64,000 nt of DNA from Acidimicrobiia bacterium. Lineage in GTDB: Bacteria; Actinomycetota; Acidimicrobiia; IMCC26256; JAGNEX01. The stretch lies in the NCBI GenBank assembly GCA_020637365.1, contig JACJWE010000001.1, positions 1,456,001 through 1,520,000 on the forward strand, in the 5' to 3' direction. Shown piece after piece: positions 45,601-55,986 of this stretch. Position numbers and translations under genes: made by a program. How positions within the stretch are numbered: the stretch's first letter is position 1; each line of letters starts with the position of its first letter. The notes beneath the pieces are model-generated. The model made no database searches. It had not been told where the DNA came from and saw only the letters and a list, made by a program, of their open reading frames with translations.

Positions 45601-46754
45601 TCACACCATGTCGGTGAGGCCGAGTTCCAGATCCAACATGACCCGACCGGCCAGTTCTGTGGTCCGATCCCAGTCAAAAACCGCATGGCCTTTCAGAACC
45701 TCGACGTCTCGTTGATAACGCTGCATCGGTGAATTGATGTTGTAGATGCTCGCACCGGCCGCGGCGAGCAGATCCCCGACGATCACGCGGGACGACCGTA
45801 CAGCGTTCGCCGCTGTGAGACGGGCGTGTGCGCGTTGCGCCAGCGACGGTTCGCCCTGCTGAGCGGTGGCTTCAAGGTCGTCGATGGCGCGCTGCCATGA
45901 GCTTCGTGCGGCATCGATCGCAGCGCTTTGGGCAGCGAGGTGCATGCGAGGGGACGGCTGATCGATCGCCTTATCGCCCAGCGAATACGCCATGATCCGC
46001 GAACGCGTCCGCTCCTCGAAGAGTTCGAGCACCCGCTCCGCAGAACCGACCGCTGTCCCCGAAGCGACCAGCGACAGAACCGAAATCAGTGGGAGCCGGT
46101 CGAGGGGTCATTTGATTCCTCCGCAGCGTTGAGCATTCCCGGTCCGGTGATGGTGTGCTCTGCAGAAACATAGATGTCGTCCGCGATAACGGTGTTGCTG
46201 CCGGTCGCACATACCCGACATGTGCCAGACATCGCGCACCTCGACCGCTTCGATCGGCACGACGGCGAAACGCGCCTGGCCTTCTTGCGGGCAGAAGGCG
46301 TGGACCATGACCCAATCGGCCTGATTCACCCCGTCGCCCACTCCCACTTGCCGGTGACCGAATAACCACCGTCGACTTGGGTCATCTTGCCCGTCGGCGC
46401 GAGCGGCGCCGGTGTGTGGGCATAGGACCGGTCCGCAAACACGGTCCGGCAAACCTCGTCAGGGAAACGTCCCAACAACCAATTGTGCAAGATCAAGAAC
46501 GAAATCGTCCACGCCATTGCGGTATCGCCGTGAGCGAGGATTCGCGTCACGTTGGCGAGATCATTGAGTCCGAGTCCGTCGCCACCGTAACGGGTCGGTG
46601 TGACCATCGAAAACAGCCCGGTGTCAGCCACCGCAGACATCACCTCTGCAGGGACGGTCCGATCCAGTTCTGCTTGGCGCGCGTGCTGAGCCAGCAGGGG
46701 CACGAGGTCATTTGCCTGCGCAATCGCCGACGACGCCTCCAGCTTGTCGTTCAT
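45601..46754 (-). CDS. Acyl-CoA dehydrogenase / HsaA-like flavoprotein (three frame breaks)
   Basis: Fragments in different frames join into one protein of about 384 aa. They run from MNDKLEASSAIAQ with TPTRYGGDGLGL and GKWEWATG, through VNQADWVMVHAF and DVWHMSGM, to CATGSNTVIADDIYV and then LISVLSLVASGTAVGSAER with ITYNINSPMQR-like AASGASIYNINSPMQRYQRD at the end. Breaks are a missing G at 46329-46332, a two-base loss near 46205-46209 and a missing C at 46104-46107. The C-terminal half is of the acyl-CoA dehydrogenase type 2 domain (HsaA/DszC-like). Sequencing error is the simpler explanation. Confidence 0.8.
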
Positions 46755-46862
46755 GAACGTGGGATCCCTTCGGAGGTTCTTGGAAGGTTCGGTCTACCTG
46801 GCTTACCTGGCTCGCCGATGCCGCCGGGTCAAGTAGTTCGAGACAGGTGACCGTAGCCGCGT

Positions 46863-48893
46863 CTAGTCAGCCGCGTCCGCCTCATCGTCAACATCGATGA
46901 CCGCGACGACTTGATCGACCTCGACCGCGTCCCCCGCAGCCACAGGAATCGATGCAACGACGCCCTGTTCTGGCGCTTTGATGACCAACTCCATCTTCAT
47001 GGCCTCCATCACGACCATCGGATCGCCGGGCGAGACGCGGTCCCCAACGCTGACCAGAACCCTCACGACCGTCCCCGGCATGGCGGCGACCAGCGATCCT
47101 GGGATCAGCGCGGTGTCGGGTTCGTTGAATCGTTGCGAAAGACCAAACCCAAGGCCTCCAAACGGCCCGTCGACACCGATCGAATCACCCTCATCCGGAC
47201 CGAATGCCGCCAGCGGAGACCACCGACGTCGAGATCGAACACCGCTTCTGTTGAGCCCTCCGACTCGGCGAAACCGAAGACCGGACCCCTGACGGCAACG
47301 CCGCCCATGTCGTCACCGTCGACCGCCACCCGGTAGCGGCCTTGCCTACCCAGTCGATACTCAACGACGAGGTCGCGCCTTCCAGGGTCAGGTTGTGCGC
47401 TGGCGCTGTGAGACGACGTTGCGAAACCCACTGCGTACCCCGGGGTCAATGCGTCAAGGTGGCGACGTTCGATCGCCATCGCCAGCGCTGCCGCCGCCGC
47501 GTATCGCGCAGTATCAGATGGGGACAGCAATGAACGCCCCAGTTCGGACGGCCGATGTTTGGTCAAAAATCGCTCTCGGCCGAACCGTCCAAGAAGTTGG
47601 GATGACCCAACGTTCGAACGAGGAGACTTCGATTGGTCGGGATCCCATCGATCGTCGCCTTCGTCAGCGACTGAGCAAGCTTTTGTGCCGCGCCGCGCGC
47701 GGTATCCCAAGCGATGACCTTTGCGATCATCGAGTCGTAAAACCGACTGACCGTTGCGCTGCCGTTGCCGAACGGAAAGATCGAGTCGACCCGGATCATT
47801 CCAGCCGCAGAGGGAACCTCGAAGTGGTGGATATCACCGACCGAGGGTTGATAGTCCCGGGTCGGGTCTTCGGCGTAGAGACGGGCCTCAATCGCGCGGC
47901 CGTGGGGTTCAAAAATGCCGCTGTCTCAGGAATTGGCTCGCCGCGTGCGATGCGCAGTTGCCACTCGACCAGGTCGATGCCGGTCACCATCTCGGTCACC
48001 GGATGTTCAACCTGGAGCCGCGTGTTCACCTCCAAGAAGAAGAAGTCACCGTCTGGCCCGACCAAGAATTCGACGGTCCCTGCGTTGGTGTATGAGATCG
48101 CTCGACCGGCGTCGAGCGCTGCTCGGTGGAGTGCCTGGCGGGTCTCATCATCGATCGACGAACAAGGCGCCTCTTCGATGATCTTTTGGTGCCGGCGCTG
48201 GATCGAGCACTCGCGCTCGCCGAGGTGGACGAGACCGCCGTGGTCGTCACCGAAGATCTGAACCTCGACGTGGCGTGATGGCGAGACGTACCTTTCGGCA
48301 TAGACCGTGCCGTCGGCGAAAGCCGATTCTGCTTCTCGTCGGGCGCTGGCGACCGCAACGCTGAGCGCTCCAGGTTCGGTGACGATGCGCATACCCCGGC
48401 CGCCTCCACCAGCCGAAGCCTTGATGAGCAACGGATACCCAATGGATGCGGCAAGCTCGTCGAGCTCACCAGGGCTGAGCGACTCTGCGAGTTCTGCCGA
48501 TCTGAGGATCGGACACCCGCACCAGCCATGATCCGTTTTGCTTCAAGTTTGGAGCCCATCGCGGCGATCGCCTCAGGGCGCGGCCCGACAAAGGTCAGAC
48601 CCGCGTCCGATGACCCGTTGCGCAAAGTCTGCGCGTTCGCTGAGAAAGCCGTAGCCGGGGTGAATGGCATCCGCGCCACTCAGCTCCGCAGCATTCACGA
48701 TCTTGTCGATGTCGAGGTAGCTCTCAGCAGGCGTATTCCCGCCTAGCGCGACAGCTTGATCCGCTTGAGCAACATATGGTGCCCCGCTGTCCGCATCTGA
48801 AAACACCGCCACCGTTTCGATACCCATATCGGCGGCCGTTCTCATGATTCGACAGGCGATTTCGCCGCGATTAGCGATGAGAAGTCGTTTCAT
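46863..48893 (-). CDS. Acyl-CoA carboxylase alpha subunit, biotin carboxylase plus BCCP (five frame breaks)
   Basis: Fragments reassemble into one protein of about 675 aa. Biotin carboxylase: LLIANRGEIACRIMRTA, HPGYGFLSE, LIKASAGGGGRGMRIV, FFFLEVNTRLQVEHPVTE. The C-terminal biotinyl domain is MPGTVVRVLVSVGDRVSPGD with the biotin Lys in MEAMKMEL. The breaks are an extra G at 48607-48608, and missing bases at 48511-48512, 47904-47907, 47565-47569 and about 47211-47218. Each repair restores family sequence. The substrate could be methylcrotonyl-, propionyl- or another acyl-CoA. Confidence 0.85.
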
Positions 48894-48902
48894 CTTCTGC
48901 CT

Positions 48903-50498
48903 CTACATCCGAAAGACGCCGTAGCCGCGCTGCCCTACGCACGGTGCGGTCATCGCTGCGGAAAGCGCTACCCCGAGCACGTCGCGGGTATCGCGCGGAT
49001 CGATCAAACCGTCGTCATAGAGCTGACCCGACATGACCGCCGCCTGTTCTTCAAAGGTGATCTGTTCCTCGACGCTGCGGCGACGCAGAGCATCGGCCTC
49101 TTCATCAAAGTCCAGGCCGCGCGACGCCGCCGAAGCCTTGGCGACGATGGACAATGTGCCCGCCAACTGTTCGGCGCCCATCACCGCTGTCTTGGCATTC
49201 GGCCAGGCGAACAAGAAACGGGGACGGTAGGGCTGACCTGCCATCCCGTAATTTCCTGCCCCGTAGCTGCCACCCACCTGTACGGTCAGATGAGGCACGG
49301 TCGAATTGGTCACCGCGTTGATCTGATGCGAACCGTGTTTGACCATCCCCCGCTGCTCATATCGGGTTCCGACCATATAGCCAGTCACGTTCTGGACGAA
49401 CAGCAGCGGAATATCGACCTGGTTTGCCAGCTGAATGAACTGAGCAGCCTTATTCGCCTCCTCGTTGAGCAACACACCGCGGTCGTTGGCTAACACGCCG
49501 ACCGGGAAACCGTGGAGCTGTGCGTACCCCGTGACCAGGTTGGCGCCATACGCGGGTTTGAACTCGTCGAGATCTGAATCGTCGAGAACCCGTGCCAGTA
49601 CCTCTCGGATCGGAAACGGCACCTTGAGATCGGCCGACACCACTCCCAGGAGTTCATCAGGGTCATATCGCGGCGGGGTCACCGGCAACGTTGGTCGTCG
49701 TCCCAACTTTTGATAGTGGAGGTCGGCGACGATCTGCCGCCGAGCCGGATGGCGTCCAACTCATCGACCGCCAGATAGTCCGAGACGCCCGAGACGGTCG
49801 AGTGCATCCTGGCGCCGCCGAGTTCTTCCTCTTCGGCGTCTTCGCCGGTCGCCATCTTGACCAGCGGCGGTCCGCCGAGAAACACACGAGCTTGTTGGTC
49901 GACCATAACCACATAGTCGCTGGTCCCCGGCAGGTAGGCACCGCCAGCGGTCGAGCTGCCGAAGACGAGCGAGACCGTTGGAATCCCGCGCTAGACAACG
50001 CGGTGATATCTCGGAAGATCTCACCAGCGCCCAGATACAGCTGCAGTTGGTGGGGAAGGTCCGCACCGCCCGATTCGACCAAAAACACCATCGGGAGCCG
50101 ATTTTCATGACAGATCCGCAGTGCGCAGGATCTTGCGCACGGTGATCGGGCTCATCGAACCGCCGCGCACGGTTGGATCGTTGGCGAGAATTACCACCTC
50201 GGTACCCGATACCTGCCCGATACCGGTCACAACCGATCCGCCGACGGCGAAATCTGTATGCGCACCCGCGGTGACCGAGAGTTCGAGGAACGGTGCATCC
50301 TGATCGACCAAGAGCTCGATGCGCTCGCGGGCCAGCAGGCGGCCGCGTGTTCGATGACGCTGACGATACCGTTCGCCGCCACCATCGAGGGCCCGATCGA
50401 CCAAGGCTTGGTAGCGGCTCCAAATGCGTCACCATCGAGCGCCGATTGTCTCGGTAGGTCTCTTGGGACGGGTCGAGATGCGATTTGATGACGCTCAC
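48903..50498 (-). CDS. Acyl-CoA carboxylase beta subunit, carboxyltransferase (four frame breaks)
   Basis: GTG 50498 with GAGGTG upstream starts VSVIKSHLDPSQETYRDNRR. Segments in order are RHRTRGRLLARERIELLVDQ, NDPTVRGGSMSPITVRKILR, MVFLVESGGADLPHQ, MVDQQARVFLGGPPLVKMATGE and, in the last intact 267-residue frame, LLFVQNVTGYMVGTRYEQRG, GSYGAGNYGMAGQPYRPRFLF and AVMGAEQLAGTL. This layout is that of MccB/PccB. Breaks are near 50410-50411 (extra base), 50108-50113, 49985-49987 (missing G) and 49736-49741 (missing C). The NVTGYMVG motif is typical of methylcrotonyl/geranyl-CoA carboxylases. Confidence 0.85.
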
Positions 50499-50982
50499 GG
50501 ACACACCTCGGCAGTTCCGGCAGCGTGCAACCCGTCTGCGGTGTGCACAAGAGCCCGACCGTGCAGACACTGCGGAGGAGCCAGCCCGCGTAGACGGTGC
50601 GGACGGGCCGGACCATGCCCAAGGCGCGACCCCAACCCGGTCGCCTGCACGTCGCGACGCCGAGCGCTTGGTCTGTTCATTTGTTTGACGCATTCCTCAT
50701 GTTGCGGCGCGACATGTTGTGGCGCGACCGAGCGCTGGCGCGTTTCTCCCAGATGTGACCCATAGGTCCAGGATCATAGAGGGCGAGGCACGAGCTCGAA
50801 CCCGGCGACATGCCAGCGGTGAGGTCAGCGCTCAAGGATGTGGGCAGGGGCGGCAACCAGAACCTCGGTTGAGCAGAGGCACTTGAGCCAGCGATGAGTG
50901 TCGCGACCGTTCGACGAGATCGCCCGATAGGCGAGCCTCATATGATGTCGAGCCTTATGCGACGGTAGCCTTCCCACGAGCT
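50499..50982. other. Intergenic region between divergent carboxylase and AlgJ-like genes
   Basis: 484 bp holding the promoters of both genes. A 15-bp near-duplicate (ATGTTGCGGCGCGAC / ATGTTGTGGCGCGAC, 50699-50728) is the only repeat I see. No supported ORF, RNA or terminator. Confidence 0.5.
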
Positions 50983-52797
50983 ATGACGACTCGCCATGGA
51001 CCCGAGCCCACCTCGGAACAAACGCCAGGTTCTCCGCCACCTGAGGCCAGCACCGAAGGCCGGCGTGCTCGACGTCAACGCGCCGAACAGGGCGGCCCGT
51101 CTGCACTACAGCATCCTCCCGTCGATGTCTCTTTTGTTCGAGGCCCACTCGGCGGAAGCCGTTTCAACATCATCGCGGCATCCGCCGTGTTCGTTGTGTT
51201 GATGATGGGTCCGTGGGTTGCTGGCATGTTCGGCATCCACCGCGGCGATGACGAGCAGAGCGCTCCTGCGATCAACCTGTCGAGCCTGATGAAGCGTGAC
51301 ACCTACGTCGAACTCGAACAATGGATCGACGAGCAACTTCCTGGACGCTCTTGGGCCCAAGACACCATCGCCAATCTCGACTACCGCGTCTATAAGGACA
51401 GCCTCAACGTCCAAGATGTCGTCGGCAATGACGGATGGGTTTTCGAACGGATCGAACTGGATCTGTTTTGTCCTGGACCGACCGAATTGGGTCTCACCGC
51501 CCCCAGTATCGACCTCAGCCCGGGCGCCGCCCGCGATCAGATCGCTCGCCTCAGCGCCATCGTGCGTGCCACGGGACGACAGTTCGCCTACGTCATCGCC
51601 CCCTCACGGGCCTATGCCTATCCCGACAAGCTCGGTGAACGGGCTCAACGCCTGACCAGATGCGCCACGACGTATCGAGACGGCCTTTTTGGACGCCCTC
51701 GCCAGCGCGCGGTCGACGGGGTCATTCCCTTGTGGTCGCCGATCCGCGACGCGTCATCACCGGCCGGTTCCACGGTTTACTACCCGCATGACCTGCACTG
51801 GACCACGAGCGGTGCGGCAATCTTGACCCAAGGCCTGGTCGACCATTTCCAACCTGGGCTGTGGGACGGCGACGCCCTCGACGTGATCGGCACCAACCAT
51901 CTCAGAGGCGCGGCGCTCCAACAGATCGGGGTCGAGGGTGTCGACGAAGTCCCCTTGCTCGGCGTGGTCCGCCCCGGGGTCACACCGACCTTGGTCGCTG
52001 AATACCGCGACCCTTCCCGGCCCGGCAATGAAGATCCGCTTCCCGCCGATCAGCACTACATCACCACGGGGAACGACGGCGTGCTGCTGCCCCCCGAACA
52101 GCCCTATTTGCTTCAGGAGCATCCGCTTATCCAGTTCCACACCGAGTCCGACGGCGCCGATCTCGTTCCCGGCACCACAGCGATCGTCCATGATTCATTT
52201 GTGTGGTGGACACCCTCGCTGTTGCCACCCTATTTCGAGAATGTCGATCTGCTTTACCACACTCCCGTCACCCAGGGAACGGTGCTCACGGACCGTTGGA
52301 GCGGCATCGACCGGTTGGTTGTGGAGTCCTCAGAAACTCTCTTGTTGCCTGGACTCGCTCCCGACGAAGCGTTGTTCTCTCGCCTTGTCAGCCCTGCCTT
52401 CGGCGAACTCGAACAGGTGCCGATCACCATGCCGCAACCATCTGAGGGATGGACCGCATCGAACGGTGGCCTCGGTGCGACCGGTGACGACAGCACGCCC
52501 CTGACCGTCTCGGTGCCGACAACCGCAACCGGGGTCGCTCAGCAGATCTTGGCGATCAGCGTCACCGCGGATGACTGGGATGATGACGTCCCGGTACTCC
52601 AATTGACCGATCGAGGTGCCGCCATGCAGGTGCCCTTTGCCACGGTGCCTGCAATCCATCCCGGTGATGGCATCACGACGAGGACCTTGTTGTTCGACCT
52701 TGCTGGCCTGAACGGAACTGCCCAGCTGCAAGGTCAGCTCGGCGAGGCCTCCGAAATCCACATCGATTCCTTGGCGACCGTCGACCTCGGCCCGTAG
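50983..52797 (+). CDS. AlgJ/AlgX-like SGNH-hydrolase-type protein, polysaccharide O-acetylation
   Basis: 604 aa. A disordered basic N-terminus is followed by one membrane helix (FNIIAASAVFVVLMMGPWVAG) and an external domain: DTYVELEQWIDEQLPGRSWAQ, GNDGWVFERIE, VIAPSRAYAYPDK. The catalytic-type YYPHDLHWTTSGAAIL (Asp-x-His region) and VHDSFVWW (Ser region) follow, then a C-terminal beta domain. AlgJ/X proteins pass acetyl groups from the AlgI MBOAT to exported polysaccharide. The matching MBOAT is at 42029. Confidence 0.85.
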   Translation: MTTRHGPEPTSEQTPGSPPPEASTEGRRARRQRAEQGGPSALQHPPVDVSFVRGPLGGSRFNIIAASAVFVVLMMGPWVAGMFGIHRGDDEQSAPAINLSSLMKRDTYVELEQWIDEQLPGRSWAQDTIANLDYRVYKDSLNVQDVVGNDGWVFERIELDLFCPGPTELGLTAPSIDLSPGAARDQIARLSAIVRATGRQFAYVIAPSRAYAYPDKLGERAQRLTRCATTYRDGLFGRPRQRAVDGVIPLWSPIRDASSPAGSTVYYPHDLHWTTSGAAILTQGLVDHFQPGLWDGDALDVIGTNHLRGAALQQIGVEGVDEVPLLGVVRPGVTPTLVAEYRDPSRPGNEDPLPADQHYITTGNDGVLLPPEQPYLLQEHPLIQFHTESDGADLVPGTTAIVHDSFVWWTPSLLPPYFENVDLLYHTPVTQGTVLTDRWSGIDRLVVESSETLLLPGLAPDEALFSRLVSPAFGELEQVPITMPQPSEGWTASNGGLGATGDDSTPLTVSVPTTATGVAQQILAISVTADDWDDDVPVLQLTDRGAAMQVPFATVPAIHPGDGITTRTLLFDLAGLNGTAQLQGQLGEASEIHIDSLATVDLGP

Positions 52798-52855
52798 TCC
52801 GGCGGTTTGCGTCAACGGCTCGCCTCTCCCCCGGCGGCATGGGCCAATCGCCCCG

Positions 52856-53290
52856 CTATGAAGCGAAGGCAAACATCACTCGCCCGCTCGCGGCGGTCTT
52901 GCCGCCCACCGATGCAACGCCTCGCGCCCACCCAGCAGATGCCCGCAAACGTTCGATTTCGACGGAGAAGTTGACCGTGTCGCCGGGTTTGACCGGGGAG
53001 CGAAATCTGGCTTCGTCGACACCGGCGAGAAGCGGAAGACGACCCTCGTTGCCGCTGGCGAGAACAGCGATGGCGCCCGCTTGGGCCATGGCCTCGATCA
53101 GGATCACACCCGGAACAATTGGGTTGCCCGGGAAGTGTCCAGGAAAAAAGAACTCCTCCGGTTTCATCGTGTAATACGCCTCAATGTTGACCCCAGGATT
53201 CATTGAAGTGACCCCGTCAACAAAAAGAAAAGGTCGGGCATGCGGGAGTAGCGCAACGAGCTCTGCGCTGTTGTCTAATGGAACGGGCAT
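52856..53290 (-). CDS. fabZ: 3-hydroxyacyl-ACP dehydratase FabZ
   Basis: 144 aa from ATG 53290 (MPVPLDNSAELVALLPHARP). The hot-dog fold carries the catalytic His in FFFPGHFPGNPIVPGVILIEAMAQ and the Glu in the same helix, then LLAGVDEARFRSPVKPGDT. It dehydrates 3-hydroxyacyl-ACP in type II fatty-acid synthesis. Divergent from the fabD operon across a regulatory region with palindromes, so it probably shares control. Confidence 0.93.
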   Translation of the reverse strand: MPVPLDNSAELVALLPHARPFLFVDGVTSMNPGVNIEAYYTMKPEEFFFPGHFPGNPIVPGVILIEAMAQAGAIAVLASGNEGRLPLLAGVDEARFRSPVKPGDTVNFSVEIERLRASAGWARGVASVGGKTAASGRVMFAFAS

Positions 53291-53630
53291 ATCGTGTCCT
53301 TGTCGTGGATTACAGCGGTTGGAGTGTTCGGAGCGGTCGGAGCTTGCCGGGCCCGCCATGACCTGGCCTGTCGACTGAAACTCAGGAAGTCCGAGGACCG
53401 TAGCAGGCACCTCGAACCGCCCGGTGAAGCGCCGGCGAGCACGATGCCCGCACGGGGCCGCTCTACAACAACGTGCGGGATGTACACACCTCGCAAATGG
53501 GCCACCCAAAACGAGCCGTTTTCAGCTGCGACCACCACCTGAGGAAGGGGTCTTCGTCACAATACGGGGTCCTACACCACAGCGAATCCAGGCGCGACCC
53601 ACCAGGACATTCCCCCTTATCTCTTCCTTA

Positions 53631-53650
53631 CCGTTACCGCTTCGTAACGG
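53631..53650. promoter_or_regulatory. Inverted repeat in the fabZ-fabD intergenic region
   Basis: CCGTTAC-CGCTTC-GTAACGG, perfect 7-bp arms. It lies between the divergent genes, 39 bp from the tandem palindromes. Confidence 0.5.
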
Positions 53651-53688
53651 GTCTTTTCCCAGCCCAAACCACACGAACAATGTTTGTA

Positions 53689-53721
53689 TTACCCGTGGGT
53701 ATCCGCCCTACCCGCGGGTAA
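53689..53721. promoter_or_regulatory. Tandem palindromic operator between fabZ and the fabD operon
   Basis: TTACCCGTGGGTA (53689-53701) and TACCCGCGGGTAA (53709-53721) are each palindromic and are mirror copies of one another with one mismatch, separated by 7 bp (20-bp centre spacing, two helical turns). This is the pattern of a dimeric repressor (for example TetR type) binding twice. It lies 88 bp before the fabD ATG and about 400 bp from fabZ. Nothing else is recognisable in 53291-53809. Confidence 0.65.
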
Positions 53722-53809
53722 CACCAGCCGGTAACTTTCGCGCCCGCGCGCCTGTTCGTAGCGTTCGACCTGCTCCCCACCCCGAGACCACCATCGATGA
53801 AGGACGTAT

Positions 53810-54715
53810 ATGCCCGGACAGGTCGCAGTGACGTTTCCCGGCCAGGGGACACAAGCCCCGGGAATGGGTGCACCATGGCGTGACACCCCTTCCTGGAAGA
53901 TCGTCGAACAGGCCCAAGACAACAGCGACCTGGACCTCGCAGCACTCCTTCTCGATGCCGATGCCGAAACACTCGCACGGACCGAACATGCGCAAACTTC
54001 GGTCTTTCTGACCTCGCTGATGGCCTGGGAAGACGTGAAAGCCCTGGTGGATCCCGTTGCGTTCGCGGGTCATTCACTTGGGCAAATCACTGCCTTGGTC
54101 GCAGCGGGTGCATGCTCGTTGGCCGACGGCCTGAGCCTCGCGGCGGCACGTGCCGCGTACACACAGGCCTCGGCCGACGAGACCCCTGGATCGATGGTCG
54201 CATTGATCGCGGGAGACTTTGACGCCGCGGTTGCGCTTTGCTCCGAGATCGGCGACTGCTGGGTCGCAAACGACAACGCCCCCGGACAACTCACCGTCGC
54301 TGGCACACCCGAAGCGATCGAACAGGTCACAGCACAGGCTCGATCGGCTGGCTTTCGCCGAGTGATTCCCCTCCCGGTCACCGGCGCGTTTCACACCCCG
54401 ATGATGGCTTCCGCTTCCCAACGCTTTGGCGAGCGACTCGACCAGGTCGAATTCCGCGACATCAACGTGGCGGTTATCGCCAATTCCGACGCTCAGCCCC
54501 ACACCCTCGGGTCGGAGTGGCCTGAGCTCCTCGAAGAACACCTGGTCAAGACAGTCCGCTGGCGCGACACGATGGTCGGGCTCGCGTCGTTGACCGACAC
54601 ATTCGTCGAGGTTGGACACGGCACGATGATCAAGGGGCTCGCCCGAGCGGGCGCCCCGTCGGTCGCGGTCATCAACGCGGACGCGCCCGGCGCCTTTGCA
54701 GACCAGACCACCTAG
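53810..54715 (+). CDS. fabD: Malonyl-CoA:ACP transacylase FabD
   Basis: Transfers malonyl from CoA to ACP. VTFPGQGTQAPGMGAPW at the N-terminus, the nucleophile Ser in FAGHSLGQITALVAAGA, GSMVALIAG, AFHTPMM with the active His, and EVGHGTMIKGLAR. 301 aa, normal. GAAGGA precedes ATG 53810. First gene of the FAS-II operon. Confidence 0.95.
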   Translation: MPGQVAVTFPGQGTQAPGMGAPWRDTPSWKIVEQAQDNSDLDLAALLLDADAETLARTEHAQTSVFLTSLMAWEDVKALVDPVAFAGHSLGQITALVAAGACSLADGLSLAAARAAYTQASADETPGSMVALIAGDFDAAVALCSEIGDCWVANDNAPGQLTVAGTPEAIEQVTAQARSAGFRRVIPLPVTGAFHTPMMASASQRFGERLDQVEFRDINVAVIANSDAQPHTLGSEWPELLEEHLVKTVRWRDTMVGLASLTDTFVEVGHGTMIKGLARAGAPSVAVINADAPGAFADQTT

Positions 54716-54870
54716 CGAAAACGCCAACGGGGCCCGATGGATAGGACGGGTCAGCCGGTGTGGCCGGATGCGGCACGAGGCGACAGCTCCCTGGAGCCGC
54801 CGACACACAACCGAGGATTCAGCCAGGTCGCCCCTATCCAGCGACCCGGATCGACATACCGGAGACCGAA

Positions 54871-55134
54871 ATGATTGTGCCCAAACAAGTCCTCTTAGAA
54901 GGTGAACACACCGCAACGTCGGATCGTGCCGTCATCTCGCCCGAAGGTGGGCTGTTCCGCACCAATGACGTGACCAACGTGCTCCAAGGCGATGCGCTGG
55001 GCAGCATCGACCGCCAGGGTCAGCTGACAGAGGTCGTCGCACCGGTGTCTGGCACGGTGACGCACTGGTTCGTGCTCGACACCGAGCGTGTTCGCAGCGG
55101 CCAGCCGGTCGCCTGGATCACCGTCGGCGAATGA
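54871..55134 (+). CDS. Lipoyl/biotinyl-fold protein lacking the modified lysine, 87 aa
   Basis: ATG 54871 (MIVPKQVLLEGEHTATSDR). The sequence follows the lipoyl-like domain order: ISPEGGLFRTNDVTNVLQGDALGSI, then a hairpin DRQGQLTEV, then APVSGTVTHWFV and VRSGQPVAWITVGE. In BCCP the hairpin is EAMKMENEI; here the Lys position is Gly, so it cannot carry biotin or lipoate by the usual route. Its stop overlaps the fabG ATG. The role may be structural or regulatory in the ACC/FAS complex (inference). Confidence 0.7.
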   Translation: MIVPKQVLLEGEHTATSDRAVISPEGGLFRTNDVTNVLQGDALGSIDRQGQLTEVVAPVSGTVTHWFVLDTERVRSGQPVAWITVGE

Positions 55135-55895
55135 GTACGCCAGACCGCCCCGAATCGGGCCACACAGCGCTCGTCACAGGCGGTACAGGTGCGATCGGTC
55201 GAGCTGTCGCGACGCGGCTTGCCGCTGGTGGACACGGCATTGCACTCGGATATCGCTCCGACCCAGATACGGCCCTGAGACTCGCCGAGCAATTGCGGGC
55301 CGGCGGCAATCCTGCGACGGCTGTACACCTCGACGTCACCGACGACGAGTCGGTGACCAGCGCATTTAAGACCTTGAAAACCGACTTCTTCGTTCCAGAC
55401 CTGGTCGTCAACAACGCTGGCGTCACACGCGACGGTCTGCTGGCGACGATGAGCCCTGACGCCTTCGAAGATGTCGTCGCGGTCAACCTGACCGGAACAT
55501 TCCGGGTGATGAAGGCGGCGCTCCGCTCGATGTTGCGCAGTAGTTGGGGCCGAATCGTCAACATTGGTTCGGTCACGGGCCTCCTCGGCGCCCCCGGTCA
55601 AGCGAATTACACCGCGTCCAAAGCTGGCCTCATCGGCCTCACCCGTTCCGCGGCTCGTGAGGTCGCATCGCGGGGCATCACGATCAACGTGGTCGCGCCC
55701 GGGCCGATCGAGTCCGACATGCTCGACGACATCACGCCGGAACGACGTGAAGTCATGCTCAATTCTGTGCCGCTCGGCCGTTTCGGCACACCCGCAGAGG
55801 TGGCCGAAGCCGTTGGCTATCTGTGCTCACCCGGCGCTTCCTACGTCACCGGGGCGGTGATCCCCGTCGATGGGGGCATCGGAATGGGCGTGTAA
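55131..55895 (+). CDS. fabG: 3-oxoacyl-ACP reductase FabG
   Basis: Short-chain dehydrogenase, 254 aa. NADPH motif VTGGTGAIGRAVA, VNNAGVTRDGLLATMS, Ser in VNIGSVTGLLGAPGQ, the catalytic pair in ANYTASKAGLIGLTRSAA, GPIESDM and the terminal VTGAVIPVDGGIGMGV. The ATG overlaps the stop of the lipoyl-like gene by 4 bp. Second reduction cycle step of FAS-II. Confidence 0.95.
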   Translation: MSTPDRPESGHTALVTGGTGAIGRAVATRLAAGGHGIALGYRSDPDTALRLAEQLRAGGNPATAVHLDVTDDESVTSAFKTLKTDFFVPDLVVNNAGVTRDGLLATMSPDAFEDVVAVNLTGTFRVMKAALRSMLRSSWGRIVNIGSVTGLLGAPGQANYTASKAGLIGLTRSAAREVASRGITINVVAPGPIESDMLDDITPERREVMLNSVPLGRFGTPAEVAEAVGYLCSPGASYVTGAVIPVDGGIGMGV

Positions 55896-55986
55896 CACAC
55901 CGCTGGCACAGCGCACCCCGAAATCTTCCGGCTAGATCGGCCGGACATACCCCGACGCATCGAGCGTCACCACCTAAGGAGTCCAT

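Noticed and set aside
45601..50498. Programmed frameshifting in the carboxylase operon
   Set aside because: Too many breaks, in both directions, at varied sites without slippery heptamers or stimulatory structures; error or decay is simpler.
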